This document shows positions 17,955-26,412 of a DNA stretch of 64,000 nt, piece after piece (position 1 is the stretch's first letter; every line of letters starts with the position of its first letter). The DNA comes from Aquabacterium sp. Lineage in GTDB: Bacteria; Pseudomonadota; Gammaproteobacteria; Burkholderiales; Burkholderiaceae_C. The notes beneath the pieces were generated by a model, which saw only the letters and a program-made list of their open reading frames with translations, was not told the DNA's origin and made no database searches. Where the stretch lies: the NCBI RefSeq assembly GCF_016195855.1, contig NZ_JACPYU010000015.1, positions 62,001 to 126,000 on the forward strand. The letters run 5' to 3'. A program made the position numbers and the translations under genes.

Positions 17955-18734
17955 ATGAACATGATGAAATCCGCCCTTCTCCAGCTAAGCGCACTGCGAC
18001 TGGCACTCGTACAAAAGCCTGTTAAAAAGAGAACATTTCTATCGGCAAAACGCTATCTCCAGGACAGGCAGGCGTTCCTGGCTGCAGGAGGGAGCATTGC
18101 GCTGGATCGCCCCATGCTACAGGACCTGTCAGATCAGGCTGGATCAGCGTCTGGGCATTATTTTCACCAAGATCTGTTGGTGGCAACCAAGATAAACCAA
18201 GCGCATCCGCAAAAGCATGTGGATGTTGGAAGTCGCATAGACGGCTTTGTTGCACATGTCGCCGCCTTCAGAGAAATCGAAGTATTTGATATTCGCCCAT
18301 TGAACCCAACAGCGCACCCTCGGATCAAATTTATCCAGGGTGATCTGATGTCCGACAACGGCGCACCATCTGATTACTGTGATTCTTTGAGTTGCCTCCA
18401 TGCACTAGAGCATTTCGGCTTGGGCAGATATGGTGACCCTATCGATCCAGACGGACACAGAAAAGGCTTCCGAAATCTCACCCGCATGCTGAAGGATGGT
18501 GGCATTCTCTATATCAGCTTTCCCATAGGTTCCAGCGGCACACACTTCAATGCTCACAGGGTTTTTGATCCAACTGAAATTCTTGAATGGGGGAAGGAAG
18601 ACTTTCAACTGATCGACTATCACTATGTCGACGATCAAGGCAGCTTGCAAAAATGCGTCACGCCTTCGGCCACACCCCAACTCCATTATGGTTGCGGCAT
18701 CTACACCCTACGAAAAACAAAGCGCGACGCGTAA
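17955..18734 (+). CDS. DUF268 family protein, methyltransferase-like
   Basis: The protein fits the DUF268 family, whose members are found in glycan clusters and have a methyltransferase-type fold. The family core HVDVGSRIDGFVAHV (starting near residue 94) occupies the SAM-binding position, followed by DIRPLNP, a SCLHALEHFGLGRYGDPIDP segment and a closing GGILYISFPIG strand. The substrate is unknown; sugar O-methylation is possible. It begins 5 nt after the fucosyltransferase stop. Base composition is clearly lower in GC than at the window ends. Confidence 0.78.
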   Translation: MNMMKSALLQLSALRLALVQKPVKKRTFLSAKRYLQDRQAFLAAGGSIALDRPMLQDLSDQAGSASGHYFHQDLLVATKINQAHPQKHVDVGSRIDGFVAHVAAFREIEVFDIRPLNPTAHPRIKFIQGDLMSDNGAPSDYCDSLSCLHALEHFGLGRYGDPIDPDGHRKGFRNLTRMLKDGGILYISFPIGSSGTHFNAHRVFDPTEILEWGKEDFQLIDYHYVDDQGSLQKCVTPSATPQLHYGCGIYTLRKTKRDA

Positions 18735-18746
18735 GCCGCCCCCATC

Positions 18747-20201
18747 ATGAAATTCCATATACGCTTCGCAGCGCCGCTCTTTGCTGTCATTGTCATTATT
18801 GCGACGTATTGGCCGACAATGCACTTTTTCTCCAATCAATACGACGACTCCTACATCACATACAGATATGCCATTAACTTGGCGGAGGGCCACGGCCTGA
18901 CGTTCAATGCAGGAGAGAGAACAGACGCCGCCTCTTCGTTTTTGTACACCATTGCACTTTCCATTTTCTGGCTATTGGGTATCAAGAATCTCGAATTCGT
19001 GGGTGGACTTCTTGGACTAATTTCGCTAGCAGTTATTTGCCTCTACGTTTACAAAACCGCAAAACACCTTAAAGCAAACGAGGCTTCATCCATCATTGTT
19101 TCTGCGGCATGTGGCCTAAACGGCTTCCTTTCTGGATGGGCACTCAGCGGCATGGAGACAATGCCTTGGGCAGCCCTCGTACTGGTATCTATTTATCTAA
19201 TCCTCAGCGAAGCGAATTCGCTGGTCACCGCACTCACCATCGCGGCGGCAGCATTTACTCGATTCGAAGGCATTCTCCTGATTGCGCCCTATGGATTTCA
19301 GTTGCTTCGTCAGAAAAAGCCCCTTTCATCCTACCTGCCGTTGATCACTGTCATATTTGCATTTGGTGGATTCTACGCAATCAAGCATGCCTATTATGGG
19401 GTGTGGATTTCTCATGCCTTCAAAATGAAAGAAATCGCCACCTATTATCAAGCAGCCCCAGGCGAGTTACTAAAAAACTGGCGATCGATGGGAGCAATTC
19501 CTTTAATGATCGGCACATTAGGACTGATAGGCAGATCTCATCTGCCAATTATCTCCTACATGCTACTAAGCGCTTTATCTGTGATCTTGGGCCCAAAGTC
19601 GGATTGGTCGCGTTATTCGGTGCACCTGTTACCAATTTTTTATGTATACACCGCCGTTTGCGTCAGTCAATTTCAATTGACATTGAGCAAAAAAGCAAGT
19701 TCGATAACACTTGCAATAGTTGCCACGCTCATGCTGGCCCAATCTGCGAAGGGCTACGCATTCAATTGGAAGAACATGACGGAACTCGCCAGACATCAAG
19801 TTTGCAGAAGGCATCTTGGCGAATTCATTCACACGCACATCCCGCAAACTGATTACATTGCATCATCAGACCTCGGCATCATATCTTACGCCGCAATCAA
19901 TCATCGATTTGTGGATCTCATTGCATTGACATCTAGTGATGTGCTCGAAAAATATTCTCAAGGGGAAACCGCAGATGCCGTCCTCACTCAAAAACAAGTT
20001 AAATATCTGGCAGATACTTTCCCTGCTGACGAAAAAAATCGATTCAACACGCTGCTAGCACAATTCCCAAACATTCTCGAACGCTCGCACTTCCGCATCC
20101 TAGATGAAGAACCGATGTACAGGTGCTCTGCAAATGGGAAACTTGATTTCAGACTGACCAAGATATTGAACCCTGACGCCACCCCCAACCAAATTCGCTA
20201 G
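18747..20201 (+). CDS. Polytopic GT-C type glycosyltransferase
   Basis: This 484-residue membrane protein has an N-terminal hydrophobic segment followed by YDDSYITYRYAINLAEGHG, a motif of GT-C transferases that use polyprenyl-phosphate sugars (the DD pair is the likely catalytic site in the first periplasmic loop). About ten further hydrophobic segments follow, then a soluble C-terminal part from about residue 360. The pattern is close to that of arabinofuranosyltransferase AftB-like and related bacterial enzymes. It should act at the periplasmic face, decorating a glycan after flipping. The gene is AT-rich: a 60-nt sample at 19681-19740 is about 47% GC. Confidence 0.8.
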   Translation: MKFHIRFAAPLFAVIVIIATYWPTMHFFSNQYDDSYITYRYAINLAEGHGLTFNAGERTDAASSFLYTIALSIFWLLGIKNLEFVGGLLGLISLAVICLYVYKTAKHLKANEASSIIVSAACGLNGFLSGWALSGMETMPWAALVLVSIYLILSEANSLVTALTIAAAAFTRFEGILLIAPYGFQLLRQKKPLSSYLPLITVIFAFGGFYAIKHAYYGVWISHAFKMKEIATYYQAAPGELLKNWRSMGAIPLMIGTLGLIGRSHLPIISYMLLSALSVILGPKSDWSRYSVHLLPIFYVYTAVCVSQFQLTLSKKASSITLAIVATLMLAQSAKGYAFNWKNMTELARHQVCRRHLGEFIHTHIPQTDYIASSDLGIISYAAINHRFVDLIALTSSDVLEKYSQGETADAVLTQKQVKYLADTFPADEKNRFNTLLAQFPNILERSHFRILDEEPMYRCSANGKLDFRLTKILNPDATPNQIR

Positions 20202-20249
20202 ATTAAATTCTGATCAACACTTACTGAAAACCAAAGCAGGTCGATTCGC

Positions 20250-20969
20250 ATGAACAACATCAGAAGCGCTTTATACAAGTATGAACGGCGAGGCGTGCTT
20301 GCTGGGAAACGAGCGAAGAAGAGCTACGCTCAATGCGGGGAGGATCTGATCATAGATTTCGTTTTAAACGCTATAGGCATTCAGTTCCCCTCATACCTAG
20401 ACCTGGGTGCTCACCACCCAAGCTACCTGAACAACACGTACATCTTTTATCAGCGAGGTTGCAGAGGCATCAATGTGGAAGCAAATCCAAACTTAATGCC
20501 TGACTTCTTTCAAAAGCGAAAGCGAGACGTCAACCTGAATATCGGGATCACCGACACTCCAGGCAATGAGGCTCTTGACTTCTATATCATGACCGCACCA
20601 ACGATGAGCACGTTTTCCGAAGCCGAGGCGCGCCGCCTGGAACGTGAAAGCAGCATCAGAATCAGCCAAGTCATCAAAATCCCCACCGTCACCTTGGTGG
20701 ACTTGGTGCATCAACATGCAGGCGACACCTTCCCTGATATTCTGACGTGTGACTTAGAGGGGCTCGATGAAATGGTTATTGAAAGCTTGAAGGCATTCAA
20801 GCAGCCTCAATTGCCAAAGATCATTTGCCTCGAAACAGCAACATTTCGCGAACATGGTTTTGGTTCGAAAAAAACACCGCTAATTGAAAAGGTGTGCGCC
20901 ATGGGTTACACCGTCCACGCCGATACGTTCATCAACACAATATTTTGTCGTCAGGACGTCGTCAACTAA
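20250..20969 (+). CDS. FkbM family methyltransferase
   Basis: The 239-residue protein starts with YAQCGEDLIIDFVLN and has the SAM-binding strand YLDLGAHHPSYLNNTYIFY (trimmed), with acidic residue in NVEANP, and the DLEGLDEMVIESL segment, all typical of FkbM-type enzymes that methylate sugar or polyketide hydroxyls. In this context it may methylate a sugar of the outer core or O-glycan. It starts 48 nt after the GT-C gene and ends 127 nt before the DUF4254 gene; that gap holds nothing recognisable. Confidence 0.86.
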   Translation: MNNIRSALYKYERRGVLAGKRAKKSYAQCGEDLIIDFVLNAIGIQFPSYLDLGAHHPSYLNNTYIFYQRGCRGINVEANPNLMPDFFQKRKRDVNLNIGITDTPGNEALDFYIMTAPTMSTFSEAEARRLERESSIRISQVIKIPTVTLVDLVHQHAGDTFPDILTCDLEGLDEMVIESLKAFKQPQLPKIICLETATFREHGFGSKKTPLIEKVCAMGYTVHADTFINTIFCRQDVVN

Positions 20970-21096
20970 GTCACCGTAGCTTGAAGCCCCCGTTCGCACC
21001 AGCGGAACAAGGTGCACCCACAGATCCGCGTCGATGGCCGTTGCACCCCGATAATGCACAGCTTTCGCCATCACTCGATACCAAGGACCGTGCCCC

Positions 21097-21768
21097 ATGA
21101 GCATGCTGAGCAACCTGGGTGAGCAAGTCAGCCGCCTTCACGACACCACGCTGAACGAAGCCGGGGGGCCTCCCGTCGCCACGCCCGTGGCTACGACGTC
21201 AAGCGACCGGTCATCCCTCCTGTGGCACTGGATCGGCACCAATCACTTCTTCAACAGCAGCTTGTGGGCCGAAGAGGACTTAGCCCGCCGCACGACGGTG
21301 AGCGACAGTGAGATTGCGCTGAACAAGCGTGCAATCGACAAGTACAACCAGGCCCGCAACGACGCCACCGAACGGGTCGACGAAATCCTGCTGACCGAAC
21401 TCGGCTTGGTTGATGCGGCATCCGCTCAGACCGACGCACCCGTTTCCAAGGTTCCAGCCAACGCCCAACTGAACAGCGAAACCGCCGGCAGCATCATCGA
21501 CCGCATGTCCATCATGGCGCTCAAGATCCACGCCATGCGCGCCCAGACCACGCGCACGGACGTGGACGACGCGCACCGCAGCAGCAGTCAGGTCAAGCTC
21601 GACAAGCTACTGCAACAGCGGCAGGACCTGGCATCCTGCCTGGATGCACTGATCACGGACACCCAGGCCGGTCGAGCCTATTTCAAGGTGTATCGCCAGT
21701 TCAAGATGTACAACGACCCACGCTTCAATCCGGCGTTGGTGGCGGAACAGGCCAAGGCCAAAGGCTGA
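21097..21768 (+). CDS. DUF4254 domain protein
   Basis: The central part matches DUF4254, a small family found next to heptosyltransferases: LWHWIGTNHFFNSSLWAEED, then ARRTTVSDSEIALNKRAID and a helical C-terminal region. The function is unknown; the conserved H, N, W and ED residues suggest an enzyme or sugar-binding role. There is no signal peptide. It overlaps waaC by 1 nt (TGATG), so the two are translated together, which favours a role in inner-core synthesis. Base composition returns to that of the chromosome from here onward. Confidence 0.8.
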   Translation: MSMLSNLGEQVSRLHDTTLNEAGGPPVATPVATTSSDRSSLLWHWIGTNHFFNSSLWAEEDLARRTTVSDSEIALNKRAIDKYNQARNDATERVDEILLTELGLVDAASAQTDAPVSKVPANAQLNSETAGSIIDRMSIMALKIHAMRAQTTRTDVDDAHRSSSQVKLDKLLQQRQDLASCLDALITDTQAGRAYFKVYRQFKMYNDPRFNPALVAEQAKAKG

Positions 21769-22730
21769 TGCGGGTCCTGATCGTCAAGACCAGCTCCATG
21801 GGTGATGTGGTTCATGCGCTGCCAGCTGTCAGCGACATGGCCAAAGCCATACCCGGCATCGAGATCGACTGGCTGGTGGAGCGTGGCTTCGCAGCCATGC
21901 CCAGCCAACATCGGGCGGTCCGGCGCGTCATCACGCTGCAATGGCGCAAATGGCGCAAATCCCTGCGCTCACCGGAAACGCGGTCTGCCCTGCGCGCATG
22001 GCGAAACGACATGGGCCGTGACCAATACGACCTGATCATCGATATGCAAGGGCTGCTCAAAAGTGCTGCCTTTGCCTGCTTCGCTCGAGGCCCGCGCGCA
22101 GGTTATGACTGGCACAGCATTCGCGAGCCCGTGGCGTCACTCTTCTACACACGCAAGGCACACGTTTCTCGCGGACAGCATGCCGTCGATCGCTGCCGCC
22201 AACTTGCCGCACAGGTACTCGGCTACCCCTTGCCCACGTCCCAGCCCGACTTCGGGCTCAAGGCCGCCCCCGAGGCCTGGACGCCGGGCCCCGGGCCCTT
22301 TGCTGTATTGATCCCCTGCGCCAGTCGCCCAGAGAAGCTTTGGCCTATGGGCAACTGGGTTCAGATCGGGCGGCAATTGAAAGCGCGAGGCTGGAACGTC
22401 GCCATCATGTGGGGAAGCCCGGAAGAGCTCCAGTTGGCGCAAAGCATTGCCAGCGAGGTTCAGGGCGCCGTGCCACCGTTCCTGACCGTACAGCAAGCAG
22501 CCGACACCCTTGCACAAGCTCAGGTGGTGGTGGGCCTTGATACTGGCATGAGCCACCTGGCAGCCGCGCATGGTCGCCCCACCGTCGGCATCTATTGCGA
22601 CCATGAGCCTGGTCTCGCCGGCCTCGTAGGTTCGGGCCCTGTAGCCAGCCTTGGCGGCAAAGGGCAAACACCGACAGTCGAGCAGGTTCAGGTCGCTTTA
22701 CAGCAGGTTCTCCTTCCTCAACCTCACTGA
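21768..22730 (+). CDS. waaC: Lipopolysaccharide heptosyltransferase I
   Basis: WaaC adds the first L-glycero-D-manno-heptose to Kdo2-lipid A in the cytoplasm. The 320-residue protein opens with LIVKTSSMGDVVHALPAVSD, the WaaC-type variant of the GT9 N-terminus, and has DLIIDMQGLLKSA, the core motif PCASRPEKLWPMGNW and the nucleotide-sugar motif GLDTGMSHLAAAHGRP. It overlaps the DUF4254 gene by 1 nt and is followed 74 nt later by msbA, forming a lipid A-core assembly and export neighbourhood. Confidence 0.93.
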   Translation: MRVLIVKTSSMGDVVHALPAVSDMAKAIPGIEIDWLVERGFAAMPSQHRAVRRVITLQWRKWRKSLRSPETRSALRAWRNDMGRDQYDLIIDMQGLLKSAAFACFARGPRAGYDWHSIREPVASLFYTRKAHVSRGQHAVDRCRQLAAQVLGYPLPTSQPDFGLKAAPEAWTPGPGPFAVLIPCASRPEKLWPMGNWVQIGRQLKARGWNVAIMWGSPEELQLAQSIASEVQGAVPPFLTVQQAADTLAQAQVVVGLDTGMSHLAAAHGRPTVGIYCDHEPGLAGLVGSGPVASLGGKGQTPTVEQVQVALQQVLLPQPH

Positions 22731-22764
22731 GTCTCTACAGCAGAGGGTGTCACAATCCCGCGCT

Positions 22765-22780
22765 TGGCACACGAGTTGCG
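22765..22780 (+). promoter_or_regulatory. Candidate sigma-54 (-24/-12) promoter before msbA
   Basis: TGGCAC (22765-22770), a 5-nt spacer and TTGCG (22776-22780) match the sigma-54 consensus TGGCAC-N5-TTGCW except at the last base. The -12 GC is 26 nt before the msbA ATG, which fits a short leader. No enhancer site for a known activator was identified, so the call is a motif match only. Confidence 0.4.
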
Positions 22781-22804
22781 CCAGGTGCATTACCAATCAA
22801 CGCC

Positions 22805-24535
22805 ATGGATTTCACTGACACCCGCAATCGACTGCTGAGCTATGTGCGCCCCCAATGGCGCATGCTGACACTGGCTGTTGCGTTCTTCCTGCTCAGCTCG
22901 GCCGTGGAGCCTGTTGTTCCCGCGTTGTTCAAGAAGCTCATCGATTCAGGCTTCAAGGAAGGCCTCAAGTACCCCCTGTGGGTTATCCCGTTGGTCGTCA
23001 TTGGGCTCTTCGTGATTCGAGGCACCTTCAACTTCGCGGGCACCTTCGCCATGAATTCGGCGACCTCACTTGTTGTGCTCAACCTGCGGCGGGATTTGAT
23101 GCACGCGTTGTTACGCGCAGACTCCAAGCTCTTTACTACCATCAGCCCAGGTGTTGCAGTCAGCAAAGTCATTAGCGACCCGCACGCAGCATCGGCCGCG
23201 ATGAGCAGTTCGCTGATTTCAATTGTCAGAGATGCTTCGACTCTGATCTTTCTTGTGGCCTATCTGCTGTACGTCAATAGTCAGCTGACACTGCTTGCCT
23301 TCATATCCATGCCACTGCTCGCAGTGAGCGTCAAGCGCATTCGCAAGCGCTTGGATCAAGTCAGCTTGGCGCAATATCAAGCCGGACAGCGATTGGTCAA
23401 CACCGTTGATGACAACGCTCGAGCCTGGCGCGTAGTTAGAACATTCGATGCCATGGATTTCGAGCAAGATCGCTTTGTGGCCGCAGCGACACATTACCGT
23501 CGAATGACGATGAAACAGGTGGCCACAAGCGCGTTGGTCACACCCATTACACAGGTTCTGGCAGCTATTGGTGTCTCCATCATCCTGACGCTGGCAATTT
23601 GGCAAGCCAGCAAAGGCGCCGCATCCATCGGTGAATTCGTATCCTTCATCACAGCCTTGCTGATGACCATTTCACCAATGCGCCATCTGACGGACATCTA
23701 CACCCCCATCAGCGGCGCACTGGTCACACTCAAGGGTGCGTTTGAGCTGGCCGACGCGCCCCCCGAGCCCGACAACGGCACCGCCACCCTCCCCACCTGC
23801 AAAGGCCACATCGCCTTCCACAACGTCCGCCTGCAATACGAAGGTGCCAACCACCCGGCTCTCGACGGGCTCAACCTCGACATCCAGGCTGGGCAAACCA
23901 TTGCACTGGTGGGCTCCTCAGGTGCCGGCAAGAGCACGGTGGTCAGCACCCTGCTGCGCTTTGCCTACCCCAACTCGGGCGACATCACACTGGACGACAC
24001 CCCCATCGACACCCTGAAGCTGGCCAGCCTGCGCCGCCACTTCGCCGTGGTCTCGCAGGACATCGTACTGTTCGAAGGTTCGATTGCCGAAAACATCGCC
24101 TACGCCAGCCCCAACGGCGTGGACCGCGACAAGGTCGAGCGTTGCCTGCGCGCCGCCAACCTGTGGACCCACGTTCAGACCATGCCCGGCGGCATGGACG
24201 CCGACATCGGCACCAATGGCAGCAAGCTCTCCGGCGGCCAGCGCCAGCGCCTGGCCATCGCCCGAGCCCTGTATCGGGATGCCGCCGTCTGGATTTTTGA
24301 CGAGGCTACCTCCGCACTGGACTCCGAATCCGAAGCCGTGGTGCAGCGCTCCATCGAAGACCTGCGCGGCAGCAAGACCCTGATCCTGATCGCGCACCGC
24401 CTGAGCACCATCCGCAACGCCGATTGCATTTACGTGATGGCGGAAGGCAAGGTGGCCGAGCAAGGCACCCACGCGGAACTCATGGCACAAGGTGGGCTCT
24501 ATGCGGGCATGGTCAAGATTCAATCTGCCCACTAA
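22805..24535 (+). CDS. msbA: Lipid A export ATP-binding/permease protein MsbA
   Basis: MsbA flips lipid A-core from the inner to the outer leaflet of the cytoplasmic membrane. The 576-residue half-transporter has six hydrophobic segments in its first 320 residues, then an ATPase domain with Walker A GSSGAGKST (Lys376), Q-loop SQDIVLFEG, signature LSGGQRQRLAIARAL, Walker B VWIFDEATSALD and the switch His in LIAHRLST. The length and the neighbouring waaC support MsbA over another ABC exporter. The ATG at 22805 lies downstream of a sigma-54-like sequence. Confidence 0.92.
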   Translation: MDFTDTRNRLLSYVRPQWRMLTLAVAFFLLSSAVEPVVPALFKKLIDSGFKEGLKYPLWVIPLVVIGLFVIRGTFNFAGTFAMNSATSLVVLNLRRDLMHALLRADSKLFTTISPGVAVSKVISDPHAASAAMSSSLISIVRDASTLIFLVAYLLYVNSQLTLLAFISMPLLAVSVKRIRKRLDQVSLAQYQAGQRLVNTVDDNARAWRVVRTFDAMDFEQDRFVAAATHYRRMTMKQVATSALVTPITQVLAAIGVSIILTLAIWQASKGAASIGEFVSFITALLMTISPMRHLTDIYTPISGALVTLKGAFELADAPPEPDNGTATLPTCKGHIAFHNVRLQYEGANHPALDGLNLDIQAGQTIALVGSSGAGKSTVVSTLLRFAYPNSGDITLDDTPIDTLKLASLRRHFAVVSQDIVLFEGSIAENIAYASPNGVDRDKVERCLRAANLWTHVQTMPGGMDADIGTNGSKLSGGQRQRLAIARALYRDAAVWIFDEATSALDSESEAVVQRSIEDLRGSKTLILIAHRLSTIRNADCIYVMAEGKVAEQGTHAELMAQGGLYAGMVKIQSAH

Positions 24536-24602
24536 AGCCCTTTTCAACCCCGAATTTGCGCCCTTAACCGGGCATTAATACGGTTTACAGGCTCGCTTGA
24601 AT

Positions 24603-24618
24603 AGGTAATGATTTACCT
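24603..24618. repeat. Perfect inverted repeat upstream of pilB
   Basis: AGGTAA and TTACCT are separated by TGAT, 38 nt before the pilB start. The spacing suits a small operator or a leader hairpin. No T-run follows, so it is not a standard terminator for msbA. Confidence 0.4.
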
Positions 24619-24656
24619 TTGATATTCAAGAATTGCCATTCCTGCAGTGAATTTAC

Positions 24657-26381
24657 ATGGCTGATCCGACACTGGCTGAAGCACCTGGATCCCTGTCTGG
24701 CGTAGCCCGCGTGCTGGTCAATGCCGGCAAGCTGGACGCCAAGGCAGCAGAATCCATCACCCGCGCCGCGCGCGAGCAAAAACGCAGCTTTGTGACCATG
24801 CTGGTCAACAGCGGCGCCATCAGCCCTGACGATCTGGCTCAAACGCTGTCCAAGGCGCTGGCCGTGCCCGTGATGGACCTGGCTGCGGTGGACGTTCAGC
24901 GGCTGCCCAAGGGCATCATCGACAACAAGCTGTCAGCCCAATACCAGGTGCTGGTGTTGTCCAAACGCGGCAACCGCCTGTTCGTTGCCGGTGCAGACCC
25001 CACCGACCAGGAAGCCATCGAGCGCATCAAGTTCGCCACCCAACTCACGCCAGAGTGGGTCATCGTGGAGCAGGACAAGCTCAGCAAGCTGCTGGAAGGC
25101 ATCACCGCCACCACGGAAGAGCAACTTGGCGCCCTGGCCTCGTCCGATTTTGAATTCGACGTCACCGACGACACCAGCACCCAGACACCCGAGGCAGACG
25201 CCGGCGCCACCGATGTCGAAGACGCCCCCGTTGTGCGCTTCCTGCAGAAGATGCTGATCGACGCCATCAACGCCCGCGCGTCCGACCTGCACTTCGAGCC
25301 CTACGAATACAACTACCGCGTACGCTTCCGTGTTGACGGCGAATTGCGCGAAATCACCCAACCGCCGGTGGCCATCAAGGACAAACTGGCCTCGCGTATC
25401 AAGGTCATTTCCAAACTCGATATCGCCGAAAAGCGCGTGCCGCAAGACGGCCGCATGAAACTGAAATTCGGCAACAAGGCCATCGATTTCCGGGTCAGCA
25501 CCTTGCCCACGCTGTTCGGCGAGAAAATCGTGATCCGTATTCTCGACCCGTCCAGCGCCAAACTGGGCATCGAGGCCCTGGGTTACGAGCCCGAGGAAAA
25601 AGAGCGCCTGATGAAGTGCATCCAGCGGCCCTATGGCATGGTGCTGGTCACAGGCCCTACCGGCTCGGGCAAGACGGTGTCGCTCTACACCTGCCTGAAC
25701 ATCCTGAATCAGCCAGGTGTGAACATCTCGACCGTCGAAGACCCGGCCGAAATCAACTTGCCCGGCATCAACCAGGTCAACGTCAACGACCGGGCGGGCA
25801 TGAACTTCGCCACGGCGCTCAAAGCCTTCCTGCGTCAGGATCCTGACGTGATCATGGTGGGTGAAATCCGTGACCTGGAAACGGCCGACATCGCGATCAA
25901 GGCCGCCCAGACCGGCCACATGGTGATGTCGACGCTGCACACCAACGACGCCCCCACCACGCTGACGCGGATGATGAACATGGGCGTGGCCCCCTTCAAC
26001 ATCGCTTCCAGCGTCATCCTGATCACGGCCCAGCGTCTGGCCCGCCGATTGTGCGAAAACTGCAAGGCCCCGGCCGACTATCCACGCGAAGCCATGCTCC
26101 GCGCCGGGTTCAAGGAAGAAGACCTCGACGGCCGCTGGAAACCATATAAAGCAATCGGTTGCTCAGCCTGTAACAACGGTTACAAAGGTCGCGTGGGCAT
26201 TTACCAAGTTATGCCCATCAGTGAAGAAATACAACGCATCATTCTCACTCAGGGCACAGCTATGGATATTGCTGCCCAGGCCAAACGCGAAGGCGTGCGA
26301 GACTTGCGCGAGTCCGGTCTGGTCAAAGTCAAGGCAGGCCAGACTTCACTGGAAGAAGTCATCGCGGTGACCAACGAGTAA
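24657..26381 (+). CDS. pilB: Type IVa pilus assembly ATPase PilB
   Basis: PilB powers pilus extension at the cytoplasmic base of the machine. The 574-residue protein has an N-terminal MshEN/T2SSE-type domain (about 1-150), an Asp/Glu-rich linker, and the secretion ATPase domain with Walker A GPTGSGKT (Lys339), Asp box TVEDPAEI, Walker B FLRQDPDVIMVGEIRD and His box HTNDAPTT. A zinc-binding tetracysteine is seen as CENC and CSAC near residues 463-500. The gene is the first of pilB-pilC-pilD. The ATG follows a 121-nt gap after msbA that contains an inverted repeat. Confidence 0.96.
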   Translation: MADPTLAEAPGSLSGVARVLVNAGKLDAKAAESITRAAREQKRSFVTMLVNSGAISPDDLAQTLSKALAVPVMDLAAVDVQRLPKGIIDNKLSAQYQVLVLSKRGNRLFVAGADPTDQEAIERIKFATQLTPEWVIVEQDKLSKLLEGITATTEEQLGALASSDFEFDVTDDTSTQTPEADAGATDVEDAPVVRFLQKMLIDAINARASDLHFEPYEYNYRVRFRVDGELREITQPPVAIKDKLASRIKVISKLDIAEKRVPQDGRMKLKFGNKAIDFRVSTLPTLFGEKIVIRILDPSSAKLGIEALGYEPEEKERLMKCIQRPYGMVLVTGPTGSGKTVSLYTCLNILNQPGVNISTVEDPAEINLPGINQVNVNDRAGMNFATALKAFLRQDPDVIMVGEIRDLETADIAIKAAQTGHMVMSTLHTNDAPTTLTRMMNMGVAPFNIASSVILITAQRLARRLCENCKAPADYPREAMLRAGFKEEDLDGRWKPYKAIGCSACNNGYKGRVGIYQVMPISEEIQRIILTQGTAMDIAAQAKREGVRDLRESGLVKVKAGQTSLEEVIAVTNE

Positions 26382-26412
26382 GTAGCGACGCATCGTCACG
26401 GAGTTCCGACAC

